Source: Actinomycetota bacterium (GTDB lineage Bacteria; Actinomycetota; Acidimicrobiia; Acidimicrobiales; Ilumatobacteraceae). From it: a DNA stretch of 48,205 nucleotides. The stretch spans positions 1 to 48,205 of the forward strand of contig WLIV01000026.1 of NCBI GenBank assembly GCA_009702045.1, written 5' to 3'. Of the stretch, positions 33,833 through 42,128 are shown one piece after another. A program made the position numbers and the translations under genes. The notes beneath the pieces were generated by a model, which was not told the DNA's origin, did not search any database, and saw nothing but the letters and a program-made list of their open reading frames with translations. How positions within the stretch are numbered: the first letter of the stretch is position 1; each line of letters begins with the position of its first letter.

Positions 33833-35134
33833 TCACCCGAAACGCCCGTTGACGTAGTCGAGCGTTCGCGGATCCTGCGGCGATGCGAACATCGCGTCGG
33901 TGGGGCCATGCTCCACGATCACACCGGGAGTTCCTTGCTCTGCAAGGAAGAACGCACACTGATCGCTCACGCGCGCAGCCTGTTGCATGTTGTGTGTGAC
34001 GATCACGATCGTCACCTCCGCGGCCAGGTCGATGATCGTTTCTTCGATGCGTCGCGTCGACGTCGGATCGAGTGCAGAGCACGGTTCGTCCATCAACAAC
34101 ACGCGCGGCTTGATCGCCAACGCGCGAGCGATGCACAGACGCTGCTGCTGCCCACCGGACAGACCGCCACCGGGCTGACGCAGCCGATCCTTGACCTCGT
34201 TCCACAGCCCGCCCTTGGTGAGGCACGACTCCACGGTCTCGTCCTTCACCGACTGGCTGGCCTTCACACCCGTGAGGCGGAAGCTGGCGAGCACATTGTC
34301 GTAGATCGACATCGCCGGGAACGGGTTCGGCTTCTGGAACACCATGCCGATCTCGCGGCGGGCATCGGTGAGCTTGCGCTCGGGGTCGTAGATGTCGTGC
34401 CCGTCGAGCAACACGTGGCCGGCCATCGATGCCGACGGGATCATTTCGTGCATGCGGTTGAGGATGCGCAGGAACGTCGACTTGCCACAGCCCGACGGAC
34501 CGATCAGCGCGGTCACCTTGCCGGCCGGCATGTCGAGCGACACGCGGTCGAGCACGTTGTGCGTACCGAACCAGGCGGAGATGTTGCGCGCGTGCAGACC
34601 TGCCAGCGCGCTCGGCACAGTGCCCGTTGCCGACTGCACGGGCGGCGAGGCGATCGGGTGCGTCACCATCGGCGGGGCTACCGACGGCAGCGGGGCGATG
34701 GGCGGCGGCGTCAACTCGGGCAGCACCGGCGCGGTTCCGTCGACGCGACCGTCCTGATCGCGCACGTTCACACCAGGCAGGCTGTCGATCACGCGGCGGA
34801 ACTCGTCGACTCGTTCATCGGGCAACGTGACGCCGAAGTCGGAGATTCCCGGCACCTCGAACACCGTCCACGCGCCACGAGCGCTGTGCACCGCCCCGAC
34901 CAGTTCGTCGACGAGCCATGACCATTCGAACTCGCCATCGATCGCGCTGATGCGCTGATGGGTGACGGTCACGGTGGCGAGATGCAGCGTCGACACCTCC
35001 GCATCGGCATCCGTTGCGCCGCCAGTGACGACCTGCACCACCGCCGCATTGGGGAACACGCCGAGGACGTGCTCGACCGGTGTGTTGTCGCCCGAACGGG
35101 GCATCCGTGACGTGTAGTGCAGGTCGGTGTTCAT
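33833..35134 (-). CDS. pstB: Phosphate ABC transporter ATPase with N-terminal extension
   Basis: 433 aa against about 255 for ordinary PstB. Residues about 180-433 are a complete PstB: Walker A GPSGCGKST (212-220), NPFPAMSIYDNV, signature LSGGQ (325-329), Walker B RVLLMDEP (344-351) and VTHNMQQAARVSD. Residues 1-133 form an unrecognised alpha/beta domain (EWSWLVDELVGAVHSARGAWTVFEVPG), and 134-178 a Pro-rich linker. GAGGAG 6-8 nt upstream supports the ATG at 35134, so the extension is really translated. pstB follows the sortase-like gene by 17 bp rather than sitting beside pstA. Confidence 0.92.
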   Translation of the reverse strand: MNTDLHYTSRMPRSGDNTPVEHVLGVFPNAAVVQVVTGGATDADAEVSTLHLATVTVTHQRISAIDGEFEWSWLVDELVGAVHSARGAWTVFEVPGISDFGVTLPDERVDEFRRVIDSLPGVNVRDQDGRVDGTAPVLPELTPPPIAPLPSVAPPMVTHPIASPPVQSATGTVPSALAGLHARNISAWFGTHNVLDRVSLDMPAGKVTALIGPSGCGKSTFLRILNRMHEMIPSASMAGHVLLDGHDIYDPERKLTDARREIGMVFQKPNPFPAMSIYDNVLASFRLTGVKASQSVKDETVESCLTKGGLWNEVKDRLRQPGGGLSGGQQQRLCIARALAIKPRVLLMDEPCSALDPTSTRRIEETIIDLAAEVTIVIVTHNMQQAARVSDQCAFFLAEQGTPGVIVEHGPTDAMFASPQDPRTLDYVNGRFG

Positions 35135-35151
35135 CGGGGACTCCTCAGGGT

Positions 35152-36108
35152 TCACAACAGGTTGGGCAGGAGGCGCGCGGCCTCCCCGCTCGCGGCGAGG
35201 CCGACGAGCAACAGGGGCGGCAGGAACACGACCCACGTCTGGGCGCGACCCCAGCGGTGCCACGACCAGACCGCGCCGATGGACAAGATGATCAGCGCTT
35301 GCAACCAGAAGGCCAGCACCCACAGCGTGCGCGAATCGCCGGCCATCACGCGTTCCTGCGACGGCAGACCGGCGGCCGACACCAACCGCCGCGGGCCCAC
35401 GACTGGAGTGCCGTCGAGGTCGGCGTCGACGCGCAGCGCGCCCTCGGGCATGAACGCCCGGCCGGCAGCGGTGACGAGCGTGATCCGCGACGAACCCTTG
35501 GCCGCAGGGGGCGGAGTCGGGTCGCCATCACGGCGTACGCCGAGCACCTTGTACAGGAAGACACCTTGGCCGGTGGTGACCGTGATCGCATCACCCTTGT
35601 GCAGACCGTCGATGTCGGCGAATGGCCCGCCGAACGATGCCCGCCGACCCATGACGACACTGGTGCCGAGTTGTCCTGGCAACGGTGTGTCGCGGCTGTG
35701 GCCGGGACCGGTCATCAACACCCCCGACGTGGTGCCCTCACCGATTACCTGGTGCAGACCGATCGACGGGATCTCGAGATACGCGACTGGCGTGCCGAGC
35801 GCGATGACCGTGCCGGCTTCGTTCATCGGGCCGATGGCGACAGTGCCCAACGCCAGCTGCTCGCGGAAACCGTCGAACGCTCGGGCCTGCGACGCATGCT
35901 GCTGGAGGCCGCTGATGAGCACCATCTCCAACAGCAAGGTGAACGACAACACGAACGCCAAGAGCAGCGCCGAGCGCACCAGTTGCAACTTCGAGCCCAG
36001 CGGTGGCACCGAGGGGCGCTCCGCGACCGAGCGCGAACGAGCCGACCGTCGGGCAGAACGGTCGGCGGGTTCGGCCTGCGAACGGCGCAGTGTCACCGTG
36101 GCGGTCAT
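35152..36108 (-). CDS. Sortase-fold protein lacking catalytic His and Cys
   Basis: 318 aa. One N-terminal TM (about 45-66), a sortase domain (about 95-235) and two C-terminal TMs (about 262-284, 291-308). The fold is plain: AYLEIPSIGLHQVIGEG, GPGHSRDTPLPGQLG, FGGPFADIDGLHKGDAITVTTGQGVFLYKV, ITLVT. At the catalytic His (AGHR in active sortases) it has MGRR with Arg155, and at the catalytic Cys (LxTC) it has LVTA with Ala214; the Arg (226, ALRVDADL) remains. It cannot do transpeptidation by the known mechanism. It is coupled by ATGA to a protein with a VPVTG sorting-like tail and precedes pstB by 17 bp. A binding or scaffold role is inferred. Confidence 0.8.
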   Translation of the reverse strand: MTATVTLRRSQAEPADRSARRSARSRSVAERPSVPPLGSKLQLVRSALLLAFVLSFTLLLEMVLISGLQQHASQARAFDGFREQLALGTVAIGPMNEAGTVIALGTPVAYLEIPSIGLHQVIGEGTTSGVLMTGPGHSRDTPLPGQLGTSVVMGRRASFGGPFADIDGLHKGDAITVTTGQGVFLYKVLGVRRDGDPTPPPAAKGSSRITLVTAAGRAFMPEGALRVDADLDGTPVVGPRRLVSAAGLPSQERVMAGDSRTLWVLAFWLQALIILSIGAVWSWHRWGRAQTWVVFLPPLLLVGLAASGEAARLLPNLL

Positions 36109-36944
36109 CGCGCCCTGGGCGGCAGCACCTTGACGCGCCGTCCGGAGAGCAGGGCCATACGTCCCATCACCAACACCAGCAGCGCCCACATCGCCACGAC
36201 GGCCGGGTTCGTGCCGGTGACCGGCACCTGACCGCTCGAGTCGACGGCGGTCGTGGTGGTGATGATTGCGACGGTGGTGACGGTGGCTGCCGCGGTGGTG
36301 ACGGGTGCGGTGGTGGTCGGCGCAGTAGTGGTGGTGGTGGTCGGCGCCGCGATGTCCCACTGGATACCCAATGGTGTGTCCTGCACGTTGGCGGTCACTG
36401 TGATCGTGGCCACCCAGAACTCCTGGGTCGCTCCGCTGAACTGACAGGCGATACCGATCTTGTAGTCGCCGACCGGCAGCGAAGCGAGTGTTCCACCCAG
36501 CGAGGTCTCCGGAATGCCGGAGATCAGGCCCAGCGGGCTGTTGCTCGGTTGCTTGGTGGACACCGGGTCGCCGATGGTGGAGTACAGCCTGGACACGAGG
36601 GCACCGGCGACAGCATTCGGCCCGTCTGCCCAGGTGAGCGTGGCGGGGTCGACCGAGGCGGAGACAATGAACGATTCCCAGCGGTAGCCGCTGGCGCCAC
36701 TGCCCTGGCAGTGCCCACCACTGGGCAGTTGCATGGTGAACGCCCCGCTGCCGCCTGTGGTGGTGGGGCCGTTGCCGTCGATGAACGACACGGCACCGGT
36801 CGGGGTTCCAGAGGCGTACGTGCGACCGGCGACTCCTGCGGTCAAGCCGACGACGCTGATCGCGAGCATCACGCTCGCGAACGCTGTACCCAACCGTGCG
36901 GCGCGCACGCGGCCGAGGCCGGTGGTCCGAGCGATGCGATTCAT
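36105..36944 (-). CDS. Surface protein with shared domain and VPVTG tail
   Basis: 279 aa. Signal peptide (1-45); the shared domain at about 56-197 (LPSGGHCQGS, YRWESFI, GLISGIPETSLG, VGDYKIGIAC, FWVATITVT); a Thr-rich stalk (201-233); then VPVTG (240-244), one TM (248-266) and a basic tail (GRRVKV). The last three parts have the architecture of an LPXTG-class sorting signal with V in place of L. A catalytic sortase is not present in the window, only the degenerate one translated next. Start at 36944 is favoured because AAGGAG sits 5 nt upstream; an ATG 3 nt earlier is also possible. Confidence 0.78.
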   Translation of the reverse strand: MNRIARTTGLGRVRAARLGTAFASVMLAISVVGLTAGVAGRTYASGTPTGAVSFIDGNGPTTTGGSGAFTMQLPSGGHCQGSGASGYRWESFIVSASVDPATLTWADGPNAVAGALVSRLYSTIGDPVSTKQPSNSPLGLISGIPETSLGGTLASLPVGDYKIGIACQFSGATQEFWVATITVTANVQDTPLGIQWDIAAPTTTTTTAPTTTAPVTTAAATVTTVAIITTTTAVDSSGQVPVTGTNPAVVAMWALLVLVMGRMALLSGRRVKVLPPRAR

Positions 36945-37735
36945 CATGACTCCTTCTTCTTCAGGTTTCCGGCGACGCGGTGACGCCACAGCAGGAACAA
37001 CACGAGCACTGCCGCGCCGAACACGACGAACAGCACCCAGGACTTGGACGAGGACGGCTTCGACGCAGCGACCTGTTCGGGCGTCACTGTCGGCAGCGAC
37101 CACGTCAGCGACTCCGGGTGTCCGTCGACCGCAACAGTGAGATCGATCTGCACATCCCAGAACTGGGTGGTCTGGTTGAAGTACGTGCACGCAACACCCA
37201 GGCGGTAGTGGCCGCCGGGAAACTGGTTCTGAGCGATGACGATGAAGCTGGTCTGGGGGATGGCGCCGATGAGCGCCGGGCTTCCAGGAGCCGGGTTGCG
37301 GCGCAGGAACTGCGTGGCCATCGGCATTTGCTTGGCATTCTCGAACAATGGGTAGCGGCCCGAGGTCCACGGCGGCTCGGGGCCGGTGCTGCTGTAGATC
37401 ATCTGCATCGGGTCTTCATTCACCGGAATGAGGAAGCTGTTCCAACGCCACTGATCGTTGGCGCTGTCGCCTGGGCAGGTGGCGCCGTCGGGCAGGTGCA
37501 CCAAGAAGACCGTGTTGCCGTCACCCTCGCGCAGGACGTGGCCGGTGGTGTCCTGCAACACCACGTCACCAACGCGCCCGGCGACCTGATCGGCGGGGAT
37601 CGTCGGCCCGGATGGCGGCACGGTGGTGGCCGGGCTCGCCGCCAGTGCGACGAGTGCCGGCACCACCAGCAGCGAAACGGCCGCGACGAGCAGTCCCGTC
37701 AGGCACATCGAGCGGGTGTTCGGTCGGCAGTTCAT
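36944..37735 (-). CDS. Membrane-anchored surface protein with shared domain
   Basis: 263 aa. Signal peptide (1-32), shared domain at about 60-216 (LPDGATCPGD, QWRWNSFLI, LIGAIPQTSF, GGHYRLGVAC, FWDVQIDLTV, ESLTWSLP), a short linker, one TM (about 232-250) and a Lys-rich tail (KKKES). This copy is the most diverged and has an insertion of about 15 residues around 115-140. No sorting motif: it would remain a TM-anchored protein with its domain outside the cell. Its start and stop codons both overlap the neighbouring genes by 1-4 nt. Confidence 0.75.
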   Translation of the reverse strand: MNCRPNTRSMCLTGLLVAAVSLLVVPALVALAASPATTVPPSGPTIPADQVAGRVGDVVLQDTTGHVLREGDGNTVFLVHLPDGATCPGDSANDQWRWNSFLIPVNEDPMQMIYSSTGPEPPWTSGRYPLFENAKQMPMATQFLRRNPAPGSPALIGAIPQTSFIVIAQNQFPGGHYRLGVACTYFNQTTQFWDVQIDLTVAVDGHPESLTWSLPTVTPEQVAASKPSSSKSWVLFVVFGAAVLVLFLLWRHRVAGNLKKKES

Positions 37736-40419
37736 AGTTCCGGAACCTCGTGGTCGATGAGGATGTCTGCGGCCGACCTTGCGCGCCGCGGTCGCTTGCT
37801 GATCTCGAGCGCGCCCATCGCTGAGCCCAGTGCAGCAATCCCCAGCCCGACGACCGTGTACCTGCCACCGCCGACGTTCACCGACGGTGTCGGCACGGCA
37901 GCGATAGTGGTCGTGGTGGTCGGTGCCGAACTCGTGGTGGTGGTGGTGCTGACCTCGACCGGCGTGGTCTCCTCCGTGACCGGCGGGGGTTCGGCCGTGG
38001 TGCCGCCTCCTCCCGAGGAGGTGCGGCGCGTCGTGACCGGTGGTTCGCTCTGCGTCGTCACCGTCGTGGTGGGCACCGGCGGCATCGAGAGCACCTGCGC
38101 GATGGCGGCGTCCGATTGCGCCTTCAGCGCGCTCGGCAACGGCGCGTAGCCACGAGGTAACTGACCGGCCTGCACACCCACCACTTGGCCAGGCCCGACT
38201 GCGTAGGTGAGAAACGCGGCGTAGTTCGCCCGTGCGGTCGTGTCCAGCGAGAGCGGTTTGACGGCCGCGTAGCTGAGCATCGTCAGCGGATACGCACCGT
38301 CGGTCAGGGTTCCCGGCGCTGGTTCCAGCACGCTGGGGTCGGCTCCCGGCTGCATCGCCGTCACCCCGGCCAGCAGACCCGCCGTGTCGGGGGCGATGAA
38401 CTGACGTCCGGCACCATCGTCACCGGCACGACTGAGGTGGGCCGTCTGCACGCCGAACTGGAAGGCACTGGCGGTGTCGGTGAGCGACAACATCATCTTG
38501 CGACCGATGAACTGCGGCTGACCCTTGGACCACACACCCGACGACGACAGCGCAAGAGAGTTCTCGTTGATCTTGGCTGCATCGAACGCGGCCCGTGCAA
38601 TGCGGGCCGTATCGCGGTAGTTGCGGGCGTACGGCATCCAGTCGGTGCCACACAGCGGCGGCGGGATGATCGAGTTGTTCGGGCCGCGCGGCGCACCTTG
38701 GAAGCAGTACGGGTCGGCCTTGGGGAAGCTCTGCGGCACCGGGGTGTCGAACGCCGTGTGCGTGGGGTTCAGGCTCGCGTCAGTGCTGTACATCGGGTTG
38801 ACCCTCATCCCCCACGCGTCAGGTGTGCCGTTCAACCACGCCTTGGCCTCCGGGTCGGCGAACACCCACCGCCACAGTTGCTGGGCGGCATCGGAGGTGG
38901 CCGAGGGCAACTGCAGCCCGCCGAAGCTGCGATCATCGCTGGAGAGCAGCAGCGTGAACTCCGGGTTGAATTGCAAGAAGTCCGGGTCGGTCATCATCGA
39001 CAGCGGGTTGTTCGCTGCCCAGGTATAGGTCGGCGGCAGGGTGCCGGTGATCGCCACCTGTTGGAGGTACGACTGCGCCAGCAACTTGGCGACCAGACGG
39101 GGCGTCAGGTTCATCTGCGCGACGCGCATACCGGAGAGTGCCGCCTCGTCGATGTTGCCCGACTTCGTGTTGCGCTCGACATTGAAACCGATGGTGAGGC
39201 CCGACACACCGACCGGCACATAGACGACAGGGCTCTCTGGATCGAGCTGCGTGTCCTCGAACGGCTTGGAGACCACCACCATGCCCGGGCCACCCTCGAC
39301 GGACTGAGCGAGCTGTTGGCGAGCCGCTGCGTCCCCGACCGAGACATACGAGTACGGCGGCAACGTGCCGCTCGCGCACAACACCGGCTGCCAACTTGAG
39401 ACAGCTGGCTGGATGAGGTCGGAGCCAGCGATGCGCCGCTCCTGCTGGCCAGCAACACACGATGCATCCAGCGGCTGGAACTCGAGCGGGATCGCGATGC
39501 GGTGCTGCCATACCGATGCACGCATCGGGGACGTGACGACCGGGGTGGATGCACCGAAGCCGGCGAAGGGCGTCCCTGCGTTCTCGGCGGCTGCGGTGCC
39601 GCGGGGCACGATGACCAGCCAGCACTTCGGGATCTTGGTTCCCCCACCGGCGACCGGCTGCACACTCTGCCCGCAGCCAAGACCCGACGATTGTTGCCCG
39701 GTGTGCACCTCGAACAACTCGGCACCCTTGCCATCGGCATAGGTGCGGCCACCGGCGATCTCATTGGTGGTGGTGGCGTTGAAGAACGAGTTCAGCCAGT
39801 AGTTGCCGCCCTGGTTGGTGCCGGGGCTGAAACGCGAGTTCGTCTGGAAGGGCACGGTCTCGCCCGTGACGGAGCGGAACGGGCGCCACACCTGACCATC
39901 GTTCATGTCGACGACGCCGTCGGTGAGGTCGAGCCCCGGCCAGCCGACGACACCGATCACGCGACCGACCGCGTTACCGTCGGGGTAGATCGAGGCCGGC
40001 GGCGCGGAGATACTCCCGACCCCGCCGAACACACACTGCTCGGGCGGCGGGCCGGGGTTGGCCACATTGGTGCCATCATCCTCGCCCCAGCACTGCATGA
40101 TCTGCAGGAAGTTCCCCGAGAACGTGCCCGGGCTGGTGACGGTGGGGGCGGCTCCTGTCCAGGTGAGCGACACGGTCTGGTTGGTGAGGTTCGTGGTCTG
40201 GTTCACCGTGACCGCGAGAGTGGAGAATGCGTCGCGACCGTTCACCGTGACCTGCGAGTCCGTGGCCGGCAGCGCCGTGTCGGTGCCCTGGCTGCCGACC
40301 AATGGATCGACGATGCTGGGACGCGCGGCCGTGGCCGTGTTGTCAGACGATGGCGCGAACGTCAGGGCCACGATCGCGCCGAGGCCGAGTACCGGCCACA
40401 CGTGTCGACGGGCGCTCAT
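37732..40419 (-). CDS. Giant exported PstS-like protein
   Basis: 895 aa. Signal peptide (1-32), a large N-terminal beta-rich region (about 35-400, with GNFLQIMQCWGEDDG and several Cys), a PstS-like binding domain (about 400-770: VYVPVGVSGLTIGFN, MNLTPRLVAKLLAQSY, NNPLSMMTDPDFLQFNPEF, DGAYPLTMLSYAAVKPL and FLTYAVGPGQVVGVQAGQLPRGYAPLP, the typical PstS C-terminus), a Thr/Pro/Ser-rich stalk (about 780-845), one TM (about 850-870) and a basic tail. It follows pstS with an ATGA overlap. The phosphate-contact residues are not obviously intact, so the ligand may differ from orthophosphate. Likely projects a binding domain away from the membrane. Confidence 0.78.
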   Translation of the reverse strand: MSARRHVWPVLGLGAIVALTFAPSSDNTATAARPSIVDPLVGSQGTDTALPATDSQVTVNGRDAFSTLAVTVNQTTNLTNQTVSLTWTGAAPTVTSPGTFSGNFLQIMQCWGEDDGTNVANPGPPPEQCVFGGVGSISAPPASIYPDGNAVGRVIGVVGWPGLDLTDGVVDMNDGQVWRPFRSVTGETVPFQTNSRFSPGTNQGGNYWLNSFFNATTTNEIAGGRTYADGKGAELFEVHTGQQSSGLGCGQSVQPVAGGGTKIPKCWLVIVPRGTAAAENAGTPFAGFGASTPVVTSPMRASVWQHRIAIPLEFQPLDASCVAGQQERRIAGSDLIQPAVSSWQPVLCASGTLPPYSYVSVGDAAARQQLAQSVEGGPGMVVVSKPFEDTQLDPESPVVYVPVGVSGLTIGFNVERNTKSGNIDEAALSGMRVAQMNLTPRLVAKLLAQSYLQQVAITGTLPPTYTWAANNPLSMMTDPDFLQFNPEFTLLLSSDDRSFGGLQLPSATSDAAQQLWRWVFADPEAKAWLNGTPDAWGMRVNPMYSTDASLNPTHTAFDTPVPQSFPKADPYCFQGAPRGPNNSIIPPPLCGTDWMPYARNYRDTARIARAAFDAAKINENSLALSSSGVWSKGQPQFIGRKMMLSLTDTASAFQFGVQTAHLSRAGDDGAGRQFIAPDTAGLLAGVTAMQPGADPSVLEPAPGTLTDGAYPLTMLSYAAVKPLSLDTTARANYAAFLTYAVGPGQVVGVQAGQLPRGYAPLPSALKAQSDAAIAQVLSMPPVPTTTVTTQSEPPVTTRRTSSGGGGTTAEPPPVTEETTPVEVSTTTTTSSAPTTTTTIAAVPTPSVNVGGGRYTVVGLGIAALGSAMGALEISKRPRRARSAADILIDHEVPEL

Positions 40420-42128
40420 TCGTTGCCCCTGTTCGCGAGGTGCCGCCACACGAGTGCCGGAGCCAGGATCAGCACGAGCGTCAGGCCGATCACCAGCAGC
40501 AACAGCGCAGTGGAAACAGTCCATCCGGATGCTTGGTCCAGTGTCGAGGGCGAGATCGCCCCGACCTCGGCGGCGCTGGGCCCGTCCTGTGAGGAGCCAC
40601 CACCGCCGGAACAGTCGCTCACCGTCGGATCGCACACCTGGTCGCCAGTGCCGTCGCCCGTGGGCACGGTGTCGACGGTGCCGGTGTCGGTGCCAACGGG
40701 CCCGGTATCACCGGTGGCCGAACCTGCCGGAGGCTTGGTTCCACCCGCCTTGACCGTGGTGACCGTGCTGCCGCCGCCGGTCGTCGCGACTGCCTTCACC
40801 GCGGTCTGAACGTTCGACATGCCTCCTGTGCCATTGGGGCACTGGCTGGCGTAGCCCTTCTTGTCGCACGCCTGCGGTTGCGGTGCCTTGGTCGCCAAGG
40901 TGTTGGTGCCGTTGGCCGAGAAGGTGGGGTTGTTGCAGGCCGAGATGTCGACCTCGCGAGCCACCACGCCGGGAATCTTCATGATCTGGTCGAAGCTGGC
41001 CTGCACCAGGTTGATCGGCATCGGCGAGTAACCGAGCGACTCGGACTGTTGTTGCGCCTCACACATCGCGTAGTAGGCGAAGTCACCGAGTGTCTTGCCC
41101 TTGGCCTCGTTGAACTGCCCGGCCACCTTGGTGGGCACGATCAGGTACGAGTACGAGGAGAGTTGGTAGTTGCGCGGGTCGGTGTCGGTGTACACACCTT
41201 CGAGCTTCTGCGTGAGGTACTCCGCCGGGTCACTGGCGTCAGTGTTGATCTGCGCCTTCAGCAACGACACGGCCACGTTCTTCGGTGTCGGCTCGGTGTA
41301 GTAGCCGGCAGCGTTCAACACCTTGGCCACCGGGAACGCTGAACCCAATGCGTAGGAGTAGTTGACGTAACCAATGGCGCCTTCGGCGAAACCTTGGCTG
41401 ATATAACCGGCCACACCGAGGTCGCCAGACTGGGCAATCATGCCGGTGATGGTGGGGTAGAACGAGGTGAAACCGCACGCCGGGGCACGGCCCGAGGTGT
41501 TGCAATACTCGGTCCACAACGCCGGGTACTGGGTGATCATCCACTTCGTGAACTGGGCGCTCGAGCCGGAACCATCAGAGCGCACCACCGGCACCACTGC
41601 CCGGGCAGGCATCACGATTCCAGGGTTGTCGGCTTGGATCGCGGCGTCGTTCCACATCTTGATCTTGCCGGTGAAGATCTTCACCACGTTCTCACCGGAA
41701 AGGCGCAGGTTGGTCACCCGCTTGCCGTTGATCTTCAGGTTGTACATGAACGACGTGCCGCCGGCGACGACGGGGATGTACGCATAGCTGTCCGGTGCCG
41801 GGTTCTCCGGCGCCGAACCATCCTCGGGACGGAACTGGAACGGGATATCGGAGGCGGCGAAGTCGACCGTGCCGTTGAGGAAGTTCTTACGACCGGCGCT
41901 GGAACCACTGGGGTTGTAGTCGACGACCATGCCCTTGTTCGACTGCACGTTGACTCGCATCGCCTCGAGCGCGTTGGCGGCCCACGACGAACCCTCACCG
42001 GAGATGCGCTGATAGGCGAGCAGTGCGTCGGCCTGCTGATGCGGCGCGGCAGAGACCGCGGCCACGAGAAAGGCGACGACCATCAGCAGCGCACTGCGAC
42101 GACCGGGTCGATGTGTACGGGGGTTCAT
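40416..42128 (-). CDS. pstS: Phosphate-binding protein PstS, TM-anchored
   Basis: 570 aa. Signal peptide (1-36) without a lipobox Cys; PstS fold about 40-400 with ISGEGSSWA, YNPSGSSAGRKNF, DFAASDIPF, RSDGSGSSAQFTKWM and GAIGYVNYSYAL, which carry the phosphate-contact loops. A linker rich in Gly, Thr and Asp (about 440-530) and a C-terminal TM (about 537-560) replace the usual lipid anchor. So the substrate-binding domain hangs on a stalk rather than on lipid. It delivers phosphate to PstC/PstA, encoded just upstream with ATGA overlap. Confidence 0.92.
   Translation of the reverse strand: MNPRTHRPGRRSALLMVVAFLVAAVSAAPHQQADALLAYQRISGEGSSWAANALEAMRVNVQSNKGMVVDYNPSGSSAGRKNFLNGTVDFAASDIPFQFRPEDGSAPENPAPDSYAYIPVVAGGTSFMYNLKINGKRVTNLRLSGENVVKIFTGKIKMWNDAAIQADNPGIVMPARAVVPVVRSDGSGSSAQFTKWMITQYPALWTEYCNTSGRAPACGFTSFYPTITGMIAQSGDLGVAGYISQGFAEGAIGYVNYSYALGSAFPVAKVLNAAGYYTEPTPKNVAVSLLKAQINTDASDPAEYLTQKLEGVYTDTDPRNYQLSSYSYLIVPTKVAGQFNEAKGKTLGDFAYYAMCEAQQQSESLGYSPMPINLVQASFDQIMKIPGVVAREVDISACNNPTFSANGTNTLATKAPQPQACDKKGYASQCPNGTGGMSNVQTAVKAVATTGGGSTVTTVKAGGTKPPAGSATGDTGPVGTDTGTVDTVPTGDGTGDQVCDPTVSDCSGGGGSSQDGPSAAEVGAISPSTLDQASGWTVSTALLLLVIGLTLVLILAPALVWRHLANRGNE

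Noticed and set aside
36105-36120. An active sortase partner for the VPVTG protein in this window
   Set aside because: The only sortase-fold protein lacks both catalytic His and Cys.
38185-39399. Plus-strand open frame (404 aa) opposite the giant PstS-like gene
   Set aside because: Same shadow pattern; no domain, no start signal.
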